Source: Oxytricha trifallax (lineage: Eukaryota; Ciliophora; Spirotrichea; Sporadotrichida; Oxytrichidae). Taken from it: a stretch of DNA of 64,000 nucleotides. Both the position numbers and the translations under genes were made by a program. Of this stretch, positions 1 to 11,691 are shown piece after piece; position 1 is the stretch's first letter; each line of letters starts with the position of its first letter. Below the pieces are notes generated by a model. That model saw only the letters and a program-made list of their open reading frames with translations. It was not told the origin of the DNA and did not search any database. The DNA lies in NCBI GenBank assembly GCA_000711775.1, contig ARYC01001450.1:47298-111297 (forward strand). Direction: 5' to 3'.

Positions 1-1397
1 ATTAATCTTTTTAACAACTATTAACGAACTTCTGGGACATTTTTCATTATTATAATTATACTTAATTTATAAATCAATTATTCAATATCTATTAGCATGA
101 ATTCTAAGTACTATCGAAGCACTATCAAAGCACTATCTATTTCTTAAAAATACCACGAACTTTTAGATATTTAAGATGGAATAGATCCACTATATATTTT
201 TCTTAAAGATTTGAGATGTCAAAGTGTATTCAGTTTATTATTTTGTTATATAAACACCAGAAACTACACTTCCTATAATACATTTAAATCCTCTTAATAT
301 TTAATAAGTCCTAAAATATAATACATATTTAACTTATAAAAATTTATTATATTATTTATAAATTAAAAAAAGTGGAGGGAACTTTCTTGAGTACAGGAAA
401 CTTCCTCCCTAATCTTTTTCCACATATAATATTTATAAATTGATAAAGTTCTAAGTTAAAATATTTAAGTATATATAGAAAGAACGGATTTTACATAATT
501 TAAAGGAGATTTTCGAGATAATACAAATAAATAGGAGGTCAGAATAAAATTTCTATAATATATTTTCAATCTATACTTACTAGAAATACTAAGTAAGAGA
601 TAATGATCAAGAATATATAGGATTTGCCCCCCTGTTAAACAATTAGGGATCATTTTTACTATTTTCTCGATTTTTTAGGAGATGCAGTTTTACCTTGATA
701 GTTAAATTAAGTTTGCTTAAACATAGCCATTTTATTGCACTAATTTAAATTATAAATTTTCTTATTTGCAGAAGGCTTAGCATAATATAAATTTTAAATG
801 CGCGGATGAGGCAAAGTTTAATTTTAATACTTTATATTACAGTTTTGATATAAGAGAAATATACAAGTATATGATTTTTGTTAGGGTTCAACTCATATAA
901 ATCTTGGTTGAATTAGTTAGGATAATGGACTTGAGACATATATTATCTACTCGCATTCTATAAAGATTGAATTGTGTATTAAGTTTATATAAGAGCTCAG
1001 AGATAAGTATGCTGATTAGGAGATCATACTCAAAATCCCAATAACCCTTAATGAGATTAATAAATGATTTTATTTTTAGAGTATATTTGAACGGGAACAA
1101 TGAAGTCTAATTTTTAGTTCAATCTCCCTCATCCTTTAATTTTGTTTCAGTTTAGAAAAAGTCCCCTTATTTAAACGCTAAATTAAATGTATTTTATGGT
1201 ATCTATCTATTACTGTTAATAGTTAATTCTATAAGCTTTTAATAATGATAATGAATTCGCTTAAAGCAAGTGATATAAATAATCTTGGAAGAAACATCTC
1301 TATTCTAAAAAAAATAAATGCTTTAGTTTTAACTTTAGCGCTATAAAAATTTAAATCTTAAAAAGGGCTGTCTGATACTTTATTATAAATGAGAAAT
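1..1397. other. AT-rich DNA, no gene seen
   Basis: No convincing gene is visible in either strand under the ciliate code. Near 373-411 lies a short GC-richer patch with two copies of a GGGAAACTTTC/GGAAACTTCC-type motif that recurs elsewhere in the window (see findings). The 15-base sequence AGTTTTAACTTTAGC at 1325-1339 is the left half of an inverted repeat whose partner is at 1730-1744. Confidence 0.6.
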
Positions 1398-1757
1398 TCA
1401 ATTAGAGATAACAAATTAGCGGATTGGCACTTCTAGGCATCTATTGCTGAAGAAGCATGATCCTGGGGCCGTCTACCTCCCGACTTCGCTAAACTCAAGG
1501 AACTTGCTGTCTTGTAGATTTGATGCTTGTTAATCACTTGCTCGCAATACTTGGGAGAGTGTGAAAAATTGGCACTTCAGCACCTGTGTTTGTGTGCTAC
1601 ACAAACAACACTCAGTGAACCCTTGGGGCTATAACCTTTGCTTTGACTCCCACTTTGGTTCTGCTTAAGGACATCTTCCATGAATCTGATTGCTTTCTAG
1701 ATCTTCATACCCTTCACGACTGTACTCAAGCTAAAGTTAAAACTATAGTATTATTTA
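1398..1757 (-). CDS. Coding-like fragment, unknown protein
   Basis: On the minus strand with TAA/TAG as Gln this stretch is open for about 115 codons, ending in TGA at 1398-1400. It is clearly richer in G+C than its surroundings. The predicted peptide is polar, with a cysteine cluster (TECCLCST, then KCQF). No start codon was identified, and the open frame runs past the right end of the GC-rich patch. A 15-base inverted repeat (AGTTTTAACTTTAGC, 1325-1339 and 1730-1744) brackets the patch. It could therefore be a macronuclear-destined segment or the inside of a small inverted-repeat element. I do not recognise the protein. Confidence 0.35.
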
Positions 1758-2295
1758 AAAAGCATAATTCTTTATTTCCTGCGAATCAATCATTCTATTT
1801 TTAGCTAGACCCAACTTCTTATATGGATTGATGAAAATAAAGACAACGATCATTATCCAGAGAATACTAATTTGATATATTTTATAGCTGTTTTGGTTCA
1901 CTAAGTTTTTCGGAATATTAAACTCTGATATTATGGATTCTTTTTTGAGTAATCAAAATAGTCTTACAATTATTTTATATTTTTTAAATTTTGTTTTCTG
2001 TATTATTATATTCTCCTTTTAAAATGGTAGCTTTCTTATTAATTACAAATTCCCTTTTTCTCTGCCATCCTTTTGAATTTCTTTAAATTTTTATTGTTAA
2101 TGATATCAATTAAAGTATTTATTATAAAAAATAAAAAATTTAATACAAATGATAATCGTAAATGCCTTATTCTATCCTAGATAATCGATAGTTCGGAATT
2201 TTTTCCCTAGATAAAGCAAAATTTAAGGATATAACAAAGGCAATAAAAAATTCTTTTTTTAAAAGCGAACTTATATTTAAAAAATCATAATAACC
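1758..2295. other. AT-rich DNA, no gene seen
   Basis: Very AT-rich sequence with homopolymer runs. I see no coding signal or repeat in it. Confidence 0.6.
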
Positions 2296-2390
2296 TTTAA
2301 AACCTGCGTTTTCTTTAATAACCCAAATATGACCAAAACTAACATTGAAATAAAATTATTAAAGCATATAATTTAGGGGTTTTAGGGTTT
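2296..2390 (+). mobile_element. Relic right end of a TBE-type transposon
   Basis: The block ends in AGGGGTTTTAGGGTTTTG followed by ATTT, a decayed form of the GGGGTTTTGGGGTTTTG-ATT right terminus of TBE elements. About 80 bases upstream it has AACCTGCGTTTTCT, which matches the DNA just inside the intact right terminus of TBE-1 (AACCTGCGTTTTCTCTAC near 15,354). Nothing recognisable of the rest of the element is left to the left, so this is a solo end or a deeply decayed copy. Confidence 0.65.
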
Positions 2391-3367
2391 TGATTTGACT
2401 ATAAAAATATTTCTTTAAAGTTTAAAGACCATTTTTTTCATTAAAAATTTTATCTTTCAATTGTATTCTTTTATATTTAATTGAATTTTCTTTTATATTT
2501 AATTGAATTTTTTTAAATGTTTTAAATGAGATATTGAAAGATAGTCTAAATTTAATATGACATTTTCCCTGAAGTATTGAAGTAATTTCTAATTAAAAAT
2601 CAAGTCCAAATTGATATTTTCTTTCTGACTCCATTACTCCCCCCACTTTTTTCAATTAAGCCTTCCCTTATATATTATATAATAAACATATAAATAGCCC
2701 TGAATTAATCTTTAACTTAAGGAATTTATCTTCATGACACTATTATGTTATGAAATGTGATAAATTATATTAAAAGCGATATTTCCTAAATTACGGATAT
2801 TTTTATTAAGTTTTAAAATATAAAAATAGTGATATAAAAGCTGATTTGTAAATATTTAATGAATTGATACATCTATTTGTCATAAATTAATAGTTTTTTT
2901 TCTAAAATATATAACCCTATAATCTTTACTATTCAGATAATTATTTTTTTAATTGACTGAAAAAGATGCATTCATTACTATTTTCAAATCAACAAATTAA
3001 TTATCTAACCAACATTTTAGAATTAAAAATAAAGATTTATATTAAGATACGATAATATAGTAGTATTTTGGTTCTACTAAACATTTAATCTGAGAAGCAG
3101 AAACAAATAATAAAATAATGTAACTTGTGCAAATTATTTCTAGAGCTACCTATTTGTAAATACAAAAATTGATTTTAAAAGAGGCAATCTACTAGATATG
3201 ACTAGAGATGAATAAAAAGATGCGATTTGATCTTTGTGAGATTTTCAGAGAATAGCTCTTCGATAAACTTACTAGAATGCAATAACAAAATTAAATATAA
3301 CTGATTATTGTAAATAGTTGTGGTTAAAAGGAGCAAAATAGGGCTTCCAAAAACCAAATGAATCCTG
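2391..3367. other. AT-rich DNA, no gene seen
   Basis: Low-complexity AT-rich DNA between the TBE relic and the left end of TBE-1. I see no gene or repeat that I can support. Confidence 0.55.
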
Positions 3368-3370
3368 ATT

Positions 3371-3450
3371 CAAAACCCCAAAACCCCTTAGTGAGGTTTA
3401 TATGTGCTTTGATTAGTAGGGTAAAGTTGGGGTTTTATTAGGGTTAGTAG
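3371..3450 (+). repeat. TBE-1 left terminal inverted repeat
   Basis: Starts with a C4A4 telomere-like repeat, continues CTTAGTGAGGTTTATATGTG, and ends near GGGTTAGTAG. It matches the reverse complement of 15,367-15,446 with only a few differences. It is flanked by ATT at 3368-3370. Confidence 0.93.
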
Positions 3451-3548
3451 AAAAATTAGGCCAGTTTGCAAAATGAGAAATAGAAATTAGCGAAATTGAG
3501 GGTCTATTTATGATGAGAAATATTTAGATTTACTGCTTAAGCTAAGAT

Positions 3549-4527
3549 ATGGTGCGAGTATTAATATAGACTAACTAAAACATGTGATGAATTATTGTGT
3601 GATTTCAAAGCTTTTACACAAGAGTGCCTCTACTGTTAGGTATCACTGCATGTTAGCTGTTTAGCATTTTAATTCTGGTACTTTAAAACATCCTGTAAAA
3701 AAATAAAAGTTCATTTAGACCCATATTGACTACCTCTGTACTCTAAGACTCTTAAGTATTGGGCACACTTCCCACTTGACTAGCGAGCTGTGATGTTTCA
3801 TCGCAAGTTTCCTGACATGCGTATCTCACCATAGACTATCGCAAATATTTATTGAAGGAATGGTATTACCTTCAAGACTGTCAACAGAGTGAAGAGAGTG
3901 ATTGACTTTACTCTGCCATTTTATAGTAATAATTTAAACTATATATATGATTAAATGCAGAGGTCTATTGATAATAACATCAAGTTCATACACGCTGATG
4001 AAGCTGTGTTTACGTTCAACACCTTTATTAATAAGTCTTGGTACAAGAAGTATGATAATATAGAAGTTTATGACTAAAAAGTAAAGGTAGTCACCCATGA
4101 AATTTTAGCTTGTATAAGTGAAGATTCAGGCTTAGAGGGTTATGTGATTCACCCTCGCTCTATTAAGCGAGAGTAGTATGTAGAGTTCCTAGATAAGCTC
4201 AGAGAGAAGTATAGCAACCAAGAGATCATCCTGTTTGTTGATAACCTGTCTGTTCATAAGACTAAGGAGTCTAAGAAAGCATATAAAGAGTTAAAGATAA
4301 CTCTTGTGTATATCGTTCCTTACAGTCCTCAGTTTAATAGAATCGAATTCTATTGGAGTTAGATTAAGACTCACTACAAGAAACTCTTGCTGTATCACCT
4401 AATGCATGATCTACCAATCGACACAGTAGACTTAATACAGAGTAGTTGCAAGAGAGTGGGTAGGTAAAGACTAGACTACGATATGTGCAAGGAAAGGAAG
4501 AATGAATGTTTATTAATAAGTGTTTGA
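3549..4527 (+). pseudogene. TBE 42-kDa DDE transposase (decayed)
   Basis: This is a transposase of the IS630/Tc1-mariner superfamily, the enzyme that in hypotrichs cuts TBE elements and takes part in germline DNA elimination. With TAA/TAG as Gln the C-terminal two thirds are clean. The catalytic aspartates and glutamate are visible in IHADEAVF, LFVDNLSVHK and NRIEFYW (the DDE triad), and the preceding block reads RAVMFHRKFPDMRISP. The chosen start (MVRVLIQT) matches the same position in TBE-2. The gene is broken in its N-terminal third: a frameshift lies near 3758 (an extra G relative to TBE-2), an in-frame TGA sits in the codon after NIY near 3853, and other stops occur near the N-terminus. 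The stop is TGA at 4525-4527. About 326 codons remain. It lies just inside the left terminal repeat, as in other TBEs. Confidence 0.9.
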
Positions 4528-4546
4528 CTTAAATGAATGAATTATT

Positions 4547-5315
4547 TCACATATCAAACGAACTCTTAAATGGATTCGGCTTCTCTTTCTTTTCTTCCTC
4601 TGGTGCTTTACTAGGACCCATGTTTCTTCTATTTGTACCAGCACCAGCATCTATATTCATTTCATCAGGCTTTTAAACTTCATTATAAAAACTCTTGCTA
4701 ACATAATTAATAGTTTGAGATTTTCTTTCTTTGTGAACCTTTGCATTCTCTTTCATTAGAAATATATCAGTTCCAGGTTTCCCTAAAAAGTTATAAATAC
4801 AAGCTTATTAGAGAGATAAGGATGCTTCTTAAGCTCTGCTAACCAGGTCTGGCTTATTAATATTCCTAGCTTCTTTGAATCATCAGGAGAAATAGAGTAG
4901 CGTTTCTTATGAGCTTCTTCAATAATTTCTCTGAGATAATCCTCTTTTATTGTACCAAGAACACCAAAGAAGAAGTTCTCTCTGGTAGTTTATTAGAGAG
5001 TTGTTTCTTGGTAGGAAGGTAAACAACCACTTCCTCATCTTACATGGCATTCTCATAAAAATTACTGACTGAAATCTCAGGGTAGTTCGGTATTTCAATC
5101 AGTTTGATTTCTTTGTTTTTAAAAGCTTTCTTCTCCTCGCAGAGTATTGCTTTTAAGAATGATATTTTAGTACCTTCCATCGTTGGAAGGAATAGACCAA
5201 CTGTATACATCGTTGATTAACATCAATTTATTTTACCATGCTAAGTAAGGTATCGATAGAGATCCTCCTTGCTTCTGAATCTTGAGATCATTTCTTGAGC
5301 CTCAACCCTTTTCAT
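4547..5315 (-). pseudogene. TBE 22-kDa protein (decayed)
   Basis: This is the opposite-strand gene typical of TBE elements; its function is unknown. The start at 5315 gives MKRVEAQEMISRFRSKEDLY, and a relative in the nested element at 10.6-11.2 kb begins comparably. One TGA follows at about codon 32. Then come MYTVGLFLPTMEGTKISF, a block ending EEVVVYLPTKKQL, and FFFGVLGTIKEDYLREI. The C-terminus is lysine-rich and ends PNPFKSSFDM. A one-base deletion near 4985 and another frame change near 4790 break the frame. The 3' end lies 20 bases from the convergent end of the transposase gene. A second, more decayed copy is in TBE-2 and a third in TBE-3, which supports real coding. Confidence 0.82.
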
Positions 5316-5390
5316 TTGTTCCTCTTCCTATTAATGAATTTCAAGTTTTAATATATAGACTTCTGGATCCTATTGTTTAAAATCTTACTA

Positions 5391-6466
5391 TCGATAAAAT
5401 ACGTAACAAAAAGGTAAATTAGTATATTCTCAAAAATCAAAAAGTTTTTTAATTATTTCAACTGTAATGTATTTAATATATTCTAATTTAACTTTGAATA
5501 ACTGCTAAGATATAAACGACATACATCTGTGCATATATATAACCCTATTTTAATTTTCTTTTTATTTCTTTTCACTATAAGACCCTCTGCTTATACCATC
5601 CTAATATATATGCAGCTAGCTAACTTACAAACCTGTGGTAAATGCTCTGATTTTTCTACTAGACTCTCTCTAACTGCTCTCATCAAAGCCAGTTGCCAAG
5701 TACGCAATGTTGTTGCCGACATCCTCGTCAATTTTACTAACCCATTCTTTGCTGTGTGATGAGTTTTATCAAACAAGTCATAGTATGCTCGAAAGAAAAT
5801 CTCCAATGGTCATTGGGACTGATAGATTATTATGAGCGATTCTAGTTTCAGGCGTAGTAATAAGACCTGAGAGATCTGAGCTATATTCGAGAATTGTATA
5901 TAAATTCTCATAGCAATCTAGCATCTGCTTGGCTTTCTCGAGGTCTGCTACTTCTTCTTCTGATATATATATATATATATATATATACATATTTTAGGTG
6001 ATGTTCCAGTTCTTATTCATGATGTAAAGATCGAGCTTGGGTCTGGTGAAAAACTGTCTTGCTACTCCCAATTGTGTTCATGAAATTGAGAGATTTAACG
6101 CTGCACTATGTCGTATTGCAGCACTTCAATTCTTGAGATAGCCCCTATTTTTTCATGTTAGAATTAATGCATATATATTGTGATTTACAATGAAAAGATG
6201 ATTGATAAAGAATAGATCTAATACTTACAAAGAATGAATTATCCTATAATGCTTCTGATGACATTTGCTTGGGATATTTCTATAGAAGAGAGGCTTAATT
6301 CAGCTGCCTAGTGATCCACTGAAGAAGAGATTCATTTTATCAAACTTATTAATTTTAATTATATCTTAAATTAGAATATATTAAAAACATTACAGTTGAA
6401 ATAATAAAAAAACTTTTTGATTTTTGAGAATATACTAATTTACCTTTTTGTTACGTATTTTATCGA
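5391..6466. mobile_element. 1.08-kb TA-flanked inverted-repeat element nested in TBE-1
   Basis: The ends are TCGATAAAATACG and its reverse complement, with about 100-bp inverted repeats (5391-5490 and 6365-6466, few mismatches). TA flanks both sides (5389-5390, 6467-6468). The matching place in TBE-2 (near 42,120) is uninterrupted and contains one TA, which confirms both the insertion and the 2-bp duplication. TA duplication is typical of Tc1/mariner-type elements. The inside is not just hairpin: it carries a minus-strand coding-like region (next entry). Too short for a normal transposase, it may be non-autonomous or carry a captured gene. Confidence 0.85.
5530..6340 (-). pseudogene. Unknown coding-like region inside the 1.08-kb element
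   Basis: On the minus strand with TAA/TAG as Gln, long blocks are open. One block from about 6080 reads VARQFFTRPKLDLYIMNKNW, passes in frame through a (TA)n tract at 5965-5990, and continues SEEEVADLEKAKQMLDCYEN. It runs to a TGA at 5778-5780. The adjacent frame then carries LEIFFRAYYDLFDKTHHTAK and KLTRMSATTLRTWQLALMRA and runs on past 5591. At least one frame change near 5805 and another near 6075 separate the blocks. A GTAAGT...TAG stretch between about 6150 and 6232 could be an intron. I do not recognise the protein. The charged helical block in the middle could be a coiled coil or a DNA-binding segment, but that is only a guess. Confidence 0.45.
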
Positions 6467-6958
6467 TATTAAATATGGGCATCTTATAGGAGGTCAACCC
6501 TGTAAAGATACGTGGAGAAAGTTCGCAGAAGCTGTAACAAACTTTAGAGATGGAGCTCCATTTATATCAAATTAGTTCCATTTAATTAGTACTAAATTTG
6601 TTTAAATTTAATTAATACCGGTACATAATCCGTTTAATTTTATTTGGTACCAATTAAATAGTACCAAAACTTAATTAGTACCTAGTTTTAATCCAGTGAG
6701 GTTTTAATGGAAAAATTCCAATCTGGTTCAAAACTTAATTTGTACCAGTAACAACCTGAACTTTATCTGAGTTGGTGCCAGAATCAAAATTATTAAGAGC
6801 AAAATTACAAAAATTATAGTTATAAACTGAGTATAAATATGAAGTCTTAGAGCTGAGATAAAACCATCATTAATGCTGTAGCAACTCCTATATAGTCCAG
6901 CTATTGCTATAGAGGTTTTAAGAGCTTTATAATATAAATTTTAAATTTGAATTTAAAC

Positions 6959-8065
6959 ATGGTGGTCAACTTAAATCGTAGAGCAGCACATTTAGGAGCA
7001 AGTCAATAAATGCTTAACTTTGGTTCAACCAAGAAACAAGAAGTTATATATATTGAGAGGGAGGCAGAGCTAAGAGCTCTTGAATTTGAAGCACAGGTTT
7101 TTATTATATAGGTTTAAAACATGAAACAGAAAGCTGAGATAGAAGTTTAAACATTAATAAAAGATGTTGAGGAAGAAAAGGAACAGCTTCAGATTTAAAA
7201 GATTAAAACTTTTGAATGCTAAGACTGATAAAATTTTTTCTCTACTGATTCCAGTTTGAATAGACATATGAAAGAGGTTTACTCTGGGAAAGCTAAGGTG
7301 TATTTTAAGCATGATAAGGTCGATGGCAGGTACTAGTGCACGACTTGTGAGAAGTCTTATACTCACTCAGCTAAAGTTAAGAAGCATATGCAGAAGCATC
7401 ACCTAAGTGAGTTCTTGATTTAAGATAAAGAGACTTAGAAATTAGTGCCCGCTAAAAGAAAATCTAATAATCTTGAGACTTAAAAAGAACAACAGAGAAG
7501 CTCAAGAGGCAGAAGCGAATAGAATTAATGAATCAACCTGCTGGTAATGTCTTTTTAGCATGCTTTTAAGAGAGAGCCATGTATATTCCTGCACTAAATG
7601 CAGTAGACCTTAGCAGTTGTATTGAAAACTACTTACATATAAACGTACCTGCTAAAGCAAAGCTCATAGTGGTTGATGACTATGCCTACAAGGTAAATCC
7701 TTTCAGCTATCTCCTTAAAAACGGGTAGTAGTAAATGAGTTTGCTAACGAATATATTGTACTTAGAGAGGCTTAGAAAAAAGATTGCAAGAATTTGCTCA
7801 AGCTAGATGGTGTTATTTTAGGATTTGGTTTCATCACACTAAGGTTAAAAAAGTTTGAAATGACTCTCCGAGATTTCTATATTAAAACAGATACCCAGAT
7901 GACTTGAATGAGATTCTATCTAATATAATAAAGGTTGTTTAGGAACTTCACGAACTTGGATATGTTCATAGAGATTTGAAGCCTGAAAATGTTAAGCTAA
8001 ACCAAAAAAAATGCCCTTTAGAAGTAGTCGTAATCGATTTTAATAGAGTCTTAAGATAAGAGATT
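6959..8065 (+). pseudogene. TBE 57-kDa zinc-finger/kinase protein, 5' part
   Basis: The third TBE gene starts MVVNLNRRAAHLGASQQM. A charged, probably coiled-coil stretch (IEREAELRALEFEAQ onward) is followed by two C2H2-type fingers. In the first finger the second cysteine codon is TGA (after FECQD); the second reads YQCTTCEKSYTHSAKVKKHM and is intact. After a frameshift near 7530 comes a protein-kinase-like domain: an N-lobe with KLIVVDDYAYKVNP, then, after another break near 7900, ELGYVHRDLKPENV with the catalytic HRD, and VVVIDFNR where kinases normally have DFG. The gene is then cut at 8065 by the nested 6.9-kb element and resumes at 14,959. Confidence 0.87.
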
Positions 8066-8425
8066 TATAAGAATTGAAAACTTTCAAAATTTTTTTAGTT
8101 TCTTAATCTCAATGTATCATCTTTGAATGAGAAAAATTTAAATTTTAATAATTCATGGATAAATATAAATAATCGAAGTATAAATTTTAAAATCTACGCG
8201 GGACCATTATTTACTCTAAAATTTTTGAATTTAAAAGATAAGAAAGATTAATCAATGATTTAAATTTAATTTTTCCAGGCATTAACTGGTTTTCTCTGAA
8301 TATGTGAGAGAACAACTTTGTTCAAGTTCCCCATAAGCTCAAATACAGTAATTATTGACAATTGTATTAAAGTTTTCTATTGCATTCATCCATTTCCCAA
8401 ATTTTTTTATGTAAATGCCTCCATT

Positions 8426-9091
8426 ATGAAATTAGAAAATCCTATGCATGTGATTCATTAAGTAGATCTCTTTTAAGCGAGTTATCAGCAGATGTATCAA
8501 CGATTGACCTAAGATTCTTTTAACACCTTTTCGCCCTGTTATTTATAAAAACATCATAAATTCAAAGAACTCAAGTGTTGCTCAGCTATTTAGAAGGGAA
8601 TAGCGTTTTGAGTTTCTATACAATTAGACGAAGCTCATAATTAAGTAAATTGAGATTTGTAGCAGATTCCAGGAAAAGGCATTGAGTATCTCTTGCAAAA
8701 CAAGTATTAAGCATGCCCCAACTTTTTGTTCCATTCACTAACAATAGCTTCAATAAAAGCTACTTAGACATTTTCCTGTCGAGTAGTGATGTGTCTCAAA
8801 TCCTGGGGGAATACGTTGATCTAGGAAGTCTCAGAGGTCTCTGAGATCATTGATGTACTCTACAGATCTTGGAGCAACAAAGAATTAAGAAAAGTGTTAT
8901 AGTAATGTAATACATTTGAAGGGCTGAGAAAGGATGTGCTTAGGAGTAGACAATGGACTCAAATCTACAATCTCATGTGTTTTAATATAATGTCCCTATT
9001 ATTTCTGAACTTATTCAACAATGATTAATGTCAGACTTGGGAAGGGGATTGTTTCCTATGTGACTATACTTACATACAATTTTCAAACTGA
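8426..9091 (+). pseudogene. Unknown ORF of the helicase-bearing element
   Basis: One frame (ciliate code) runs from MKLENPMHVIHQVDLFQASY to a TGA at 9089-9091, about 221 codons. It is interrupted only by two TGA codons near 8610 and 8650. The C-terminal part looks genuinely coding: VSEIIDVLYRSWSNKELRKV, then WTQIYNLMCFNIM, and a cysteine group CQTWEGDCFLCDYTY (C-x6-C-x2-C). I do not recognise the protein. It lies between the left end of the nested element and its transposase, a position empty in ordinary TBEs. The two TGAs may be decay, or small introns or eliminated segments. Confidence 0.5.
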
Positions 9092-9395
9092 TGAGAGCTT
9101 GAGTCATCTGTACTATAGTGAAAACTGCTTTCAGATAGTCTGATTTATCCAGTTGCCCCTTAAGAGGCATGATTTGCCTTGTTAACTTATTTTGAGAATA
9201 AAATTCTAACGAACTGGACTAATGTACAAAATCCTTTTCGGAGTAAAAATTAACCCATGCCTGGTTAAAATTTACTCCGAAACTAAATTCAAAAAACTTT
9301 GATTTACTTGAAATTGGGGGGCTGGAATAATAACTTTAAATATAAAATTCAAATACAATCTACCACAACTACTAAACATCGACAATCAAGGAAAG

Positions 9396-10411
9396 ATGAA
9401 TCTTCCAAAAACCATTTAAAGTGTAGAGGACCTGATAATTCACCTCAGGTTCAGATGCATGAACCCCACTAAGGATTCCCTAATCTATCTCAGTTACTAG
9501 TTGATAAGCAGTCTTACCAACATTCCTTACTCCAGGGTCTAAAATCTTTGCTCACTTAGGAGCCAAAATGCAAGCAACGACATCAAAATTGAAAGAATTA
9601 GCAAGTTATCTGAAGAAAACATTGAGTTTCTCACAAACTAGAATACCTTACAGCATCAGGCAGGAATGACCTTGGGGGAGAGATGTGTGATGTTCCATAG
9701 AAAGTTTCCAGAGCTAAGAATATCTCCCTCTAAGCTTTCTTGACTATACAAGGAAAAAGGAATTAAGAGAAAGTTTATTAGTGTGAGCAAGTACATGAGC
9801 CCAACTTAGAAACTTAAGACAGGTTAGCTGTTTTAATAGATGAGAAGCAAGCTAGCAGATGCCCAGCAGGAAGGTAGGAAGGTAGTATTTATAGATGAGG
9901 TGATGTTTACCTACTCTACCAACCTCGAGCGAGAGTACAGCAATAGGAATATGAATATTGTTGTGAAAGACAAGCTATAATTCACCAAGAGTATTGCTGT
10001 GGTTGCTGGAGTATCTCCTGACAAAGGTCTGGAACTTGACTATACTTATGAGAGATCAGTGGACATTGAAAAGTTTTATGACTTCATCATAGGACTACAT
10101 GAATAGAACTTAAGAAGTAAACTTGCTGTAGTTCTAGACAACCTAAGAGTGCACCACAGCAAAAAGATAACAATTTTGACCGAGGAGCTAGGGATCACTC
10201 TCATATTTACTCCACCATACTCACCACAATACAACCCCATAGAGAATTACTTTCAGTGCTGAAGAACTAGTTCAAGAGAATCAAGATGAAGATCGTCGGA
10301 TAGGACGAAAAATTTGATGCAAAACGAGTATTGAGATAAGCATTCTGCAGTGTGGATGATGGTGTTAAAAGAGAAATATGCAAGAAAAAAATGAAGAAGT
10401 TTGATATTTGA
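9396..10411 (+). pseudogene. TBE-like DDE transposase (one frameshift)
   Basis: From MNLPKTIQSVEDLIIHL the ORF is open for 288 codons to a TGA at 10260. A one-base loss there breaks it, and the next frame continues LKNQFKRIKMKIVGQDEK to TGA at 10409-10411, about 338 codons in all. The catalytic triad is present: KVVFIDEVMFTYS, AVVLDNLRVHH, PIENYF. The block CVMFHRKFPELRISPSKL corresponds to AVMFHRKFPDMRISPQT of TBE-1, so the two transposases are homologous but far diverged. It is the IS630/Tc1-mariner type. With a single frameshift it is the best-preserved transposase in the window. Confidence 0.9.
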
Positions 10412-10584
10412 TGTTAATTTAAATTTAAGGTAATTAAAGCTCATATGTTAAATCTCATAGCATTGTTGTTCATGGTACCAGCGTCGGATTAAGACTCAAA
10501 CATTGTGATGTTCATCTCCATGAGCCAAGATCCATCGCTTGGTCTAGTTCCTTTGCTAGCGGAGGCATGCTCTATTCCCCTGAA

Positions 10585-11243
10585 TCACTTAAGGGACAAA
10601 ACTTTGGGAGGCGACTGTTTAGGTTTCCTGGCTTTCATTAGTTTAGTAGAAGCTTTCAAGAGCTGCATCGTTTTCCCCGATTTTTTTAATTATTAATAAG
10701 TTAGAGGTAGGATAAGATACTTGAGATAAAAGGATGACTGGTTAGCTGTGAGAACCAATCGTCATATATGAGTATGTAGTCATTCTTTTAACCTTACCCA
10801 TCACCGCTGTTCCTGCTCTACCTTGACTTGTTGATGATGTGCGAGAGATAATCGGGCTGGATTGTATTGAGTACGTTGAAGAAGTATTGCCTGTCAATAG
10901 GCTTGGACTTTTCTGACATATCAGGTAGGTAGATGCTCAGCTCTTAATCGTCACACTTGCAAATATAGCTGCCTTACTGAAAGTTCGTCATACTTTGGAA
11001 CCTTCACCATCTTGATTTGATCCATTTTCAGAAGCCTCTTGTTTCCCTTAAAAATAAGTCGGAGGAACTCCCTGTTGATACCCTCAATCGGTGGCATGTA
11101 GTATCCAACTATATATGTCAGGAGTAGTTATTTTTACGAATCTCAGTTAAATAGGTGTAGAGGTAAACTTTGGACTTGAACTTTCCTCCCAATTCGTGGG
11201 GTGCGATCTTCAAGATGCTCTCCTCAGCTTGACTGTCACTCAT
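10585..11243 (-). pseudogene. 22-kDa-like protein of the helicase-bearing element
   Basis: Opposite-strand gene starting MSDSQAEESILKIAPHELGG. Blocks match the TBE 22-kDa protein in order: KFKSKVYLYTYLTEI (TBE-1: RFRSKEDLYRYLTQH), VGYYMPPIEGINREFLRLIF (TBE-1: VGLFLPTMEGTKISFLKAIL), LSIYLPDMSEK (VVVYLPTKK), YFFNVLNTIQPDYLSHI (FFFGVLGTIKEDYLREI), and a lysine-rich tail KSGKTMQLLKASTKLMKARK. Frame changes after KNNYS (near 11,125) and near 10,955 show decay. Sharing both this gene and the transposase with TBEs shows the element is a TBE relative. Function unknown. Confidence 0.75.
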
Positions 11244-11691
11244 CTAAAATTGCTGGTGTGATCTTTTTTGAGTAATTGTCTCCATAAATGATATTCTCTA
11301 TAGCCAATTAAAAATATAAAATTATTAATCACCTTAACTATAAGAATTACGACAATCTCATTCAAAATAATCCTTGTGAATGTGGAAAGATCTTAATGAG
11401 TATTTATTTTCCAAAAAAAGTAGGGGCCTTTGTGATTTTTCCTCCCAAAAATATGATTTTTTTTCTGTAATTTTTTTGTTGTGATTTTTTGTGATTTTCA
11501 TTGTTTTTCTGTGATTAATCACATTTTTTGCTGGTTTTTGTAATTTTTTTGGGAAAAATTTTTGTTTTCATTTTTCCAATTGACCCCTCCCCATTATATT
11601 ATCACATTTGATGGTGTTGTTTTAATTCAAATTAAGTGATTTAAATAATAAATTTTTTAAGTTTTAAAAATCTCAGATTCAAATTTTTAAA

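Noticed and set aside
7200..7240. UGA as cysteine (Euplotes-type code) from the TGA at the second zinc-finger Cys of TBE-1
   Set aside because: Other TGAs in the same element fall at non-Cys positions, and the intact host genes here end in TGA and use TGT/TGC for Cys.
10505..10696. 63-codon ORF on plus
   Set aside because: Shadow on the opposite strand of the 22-kDa-like gene tail.
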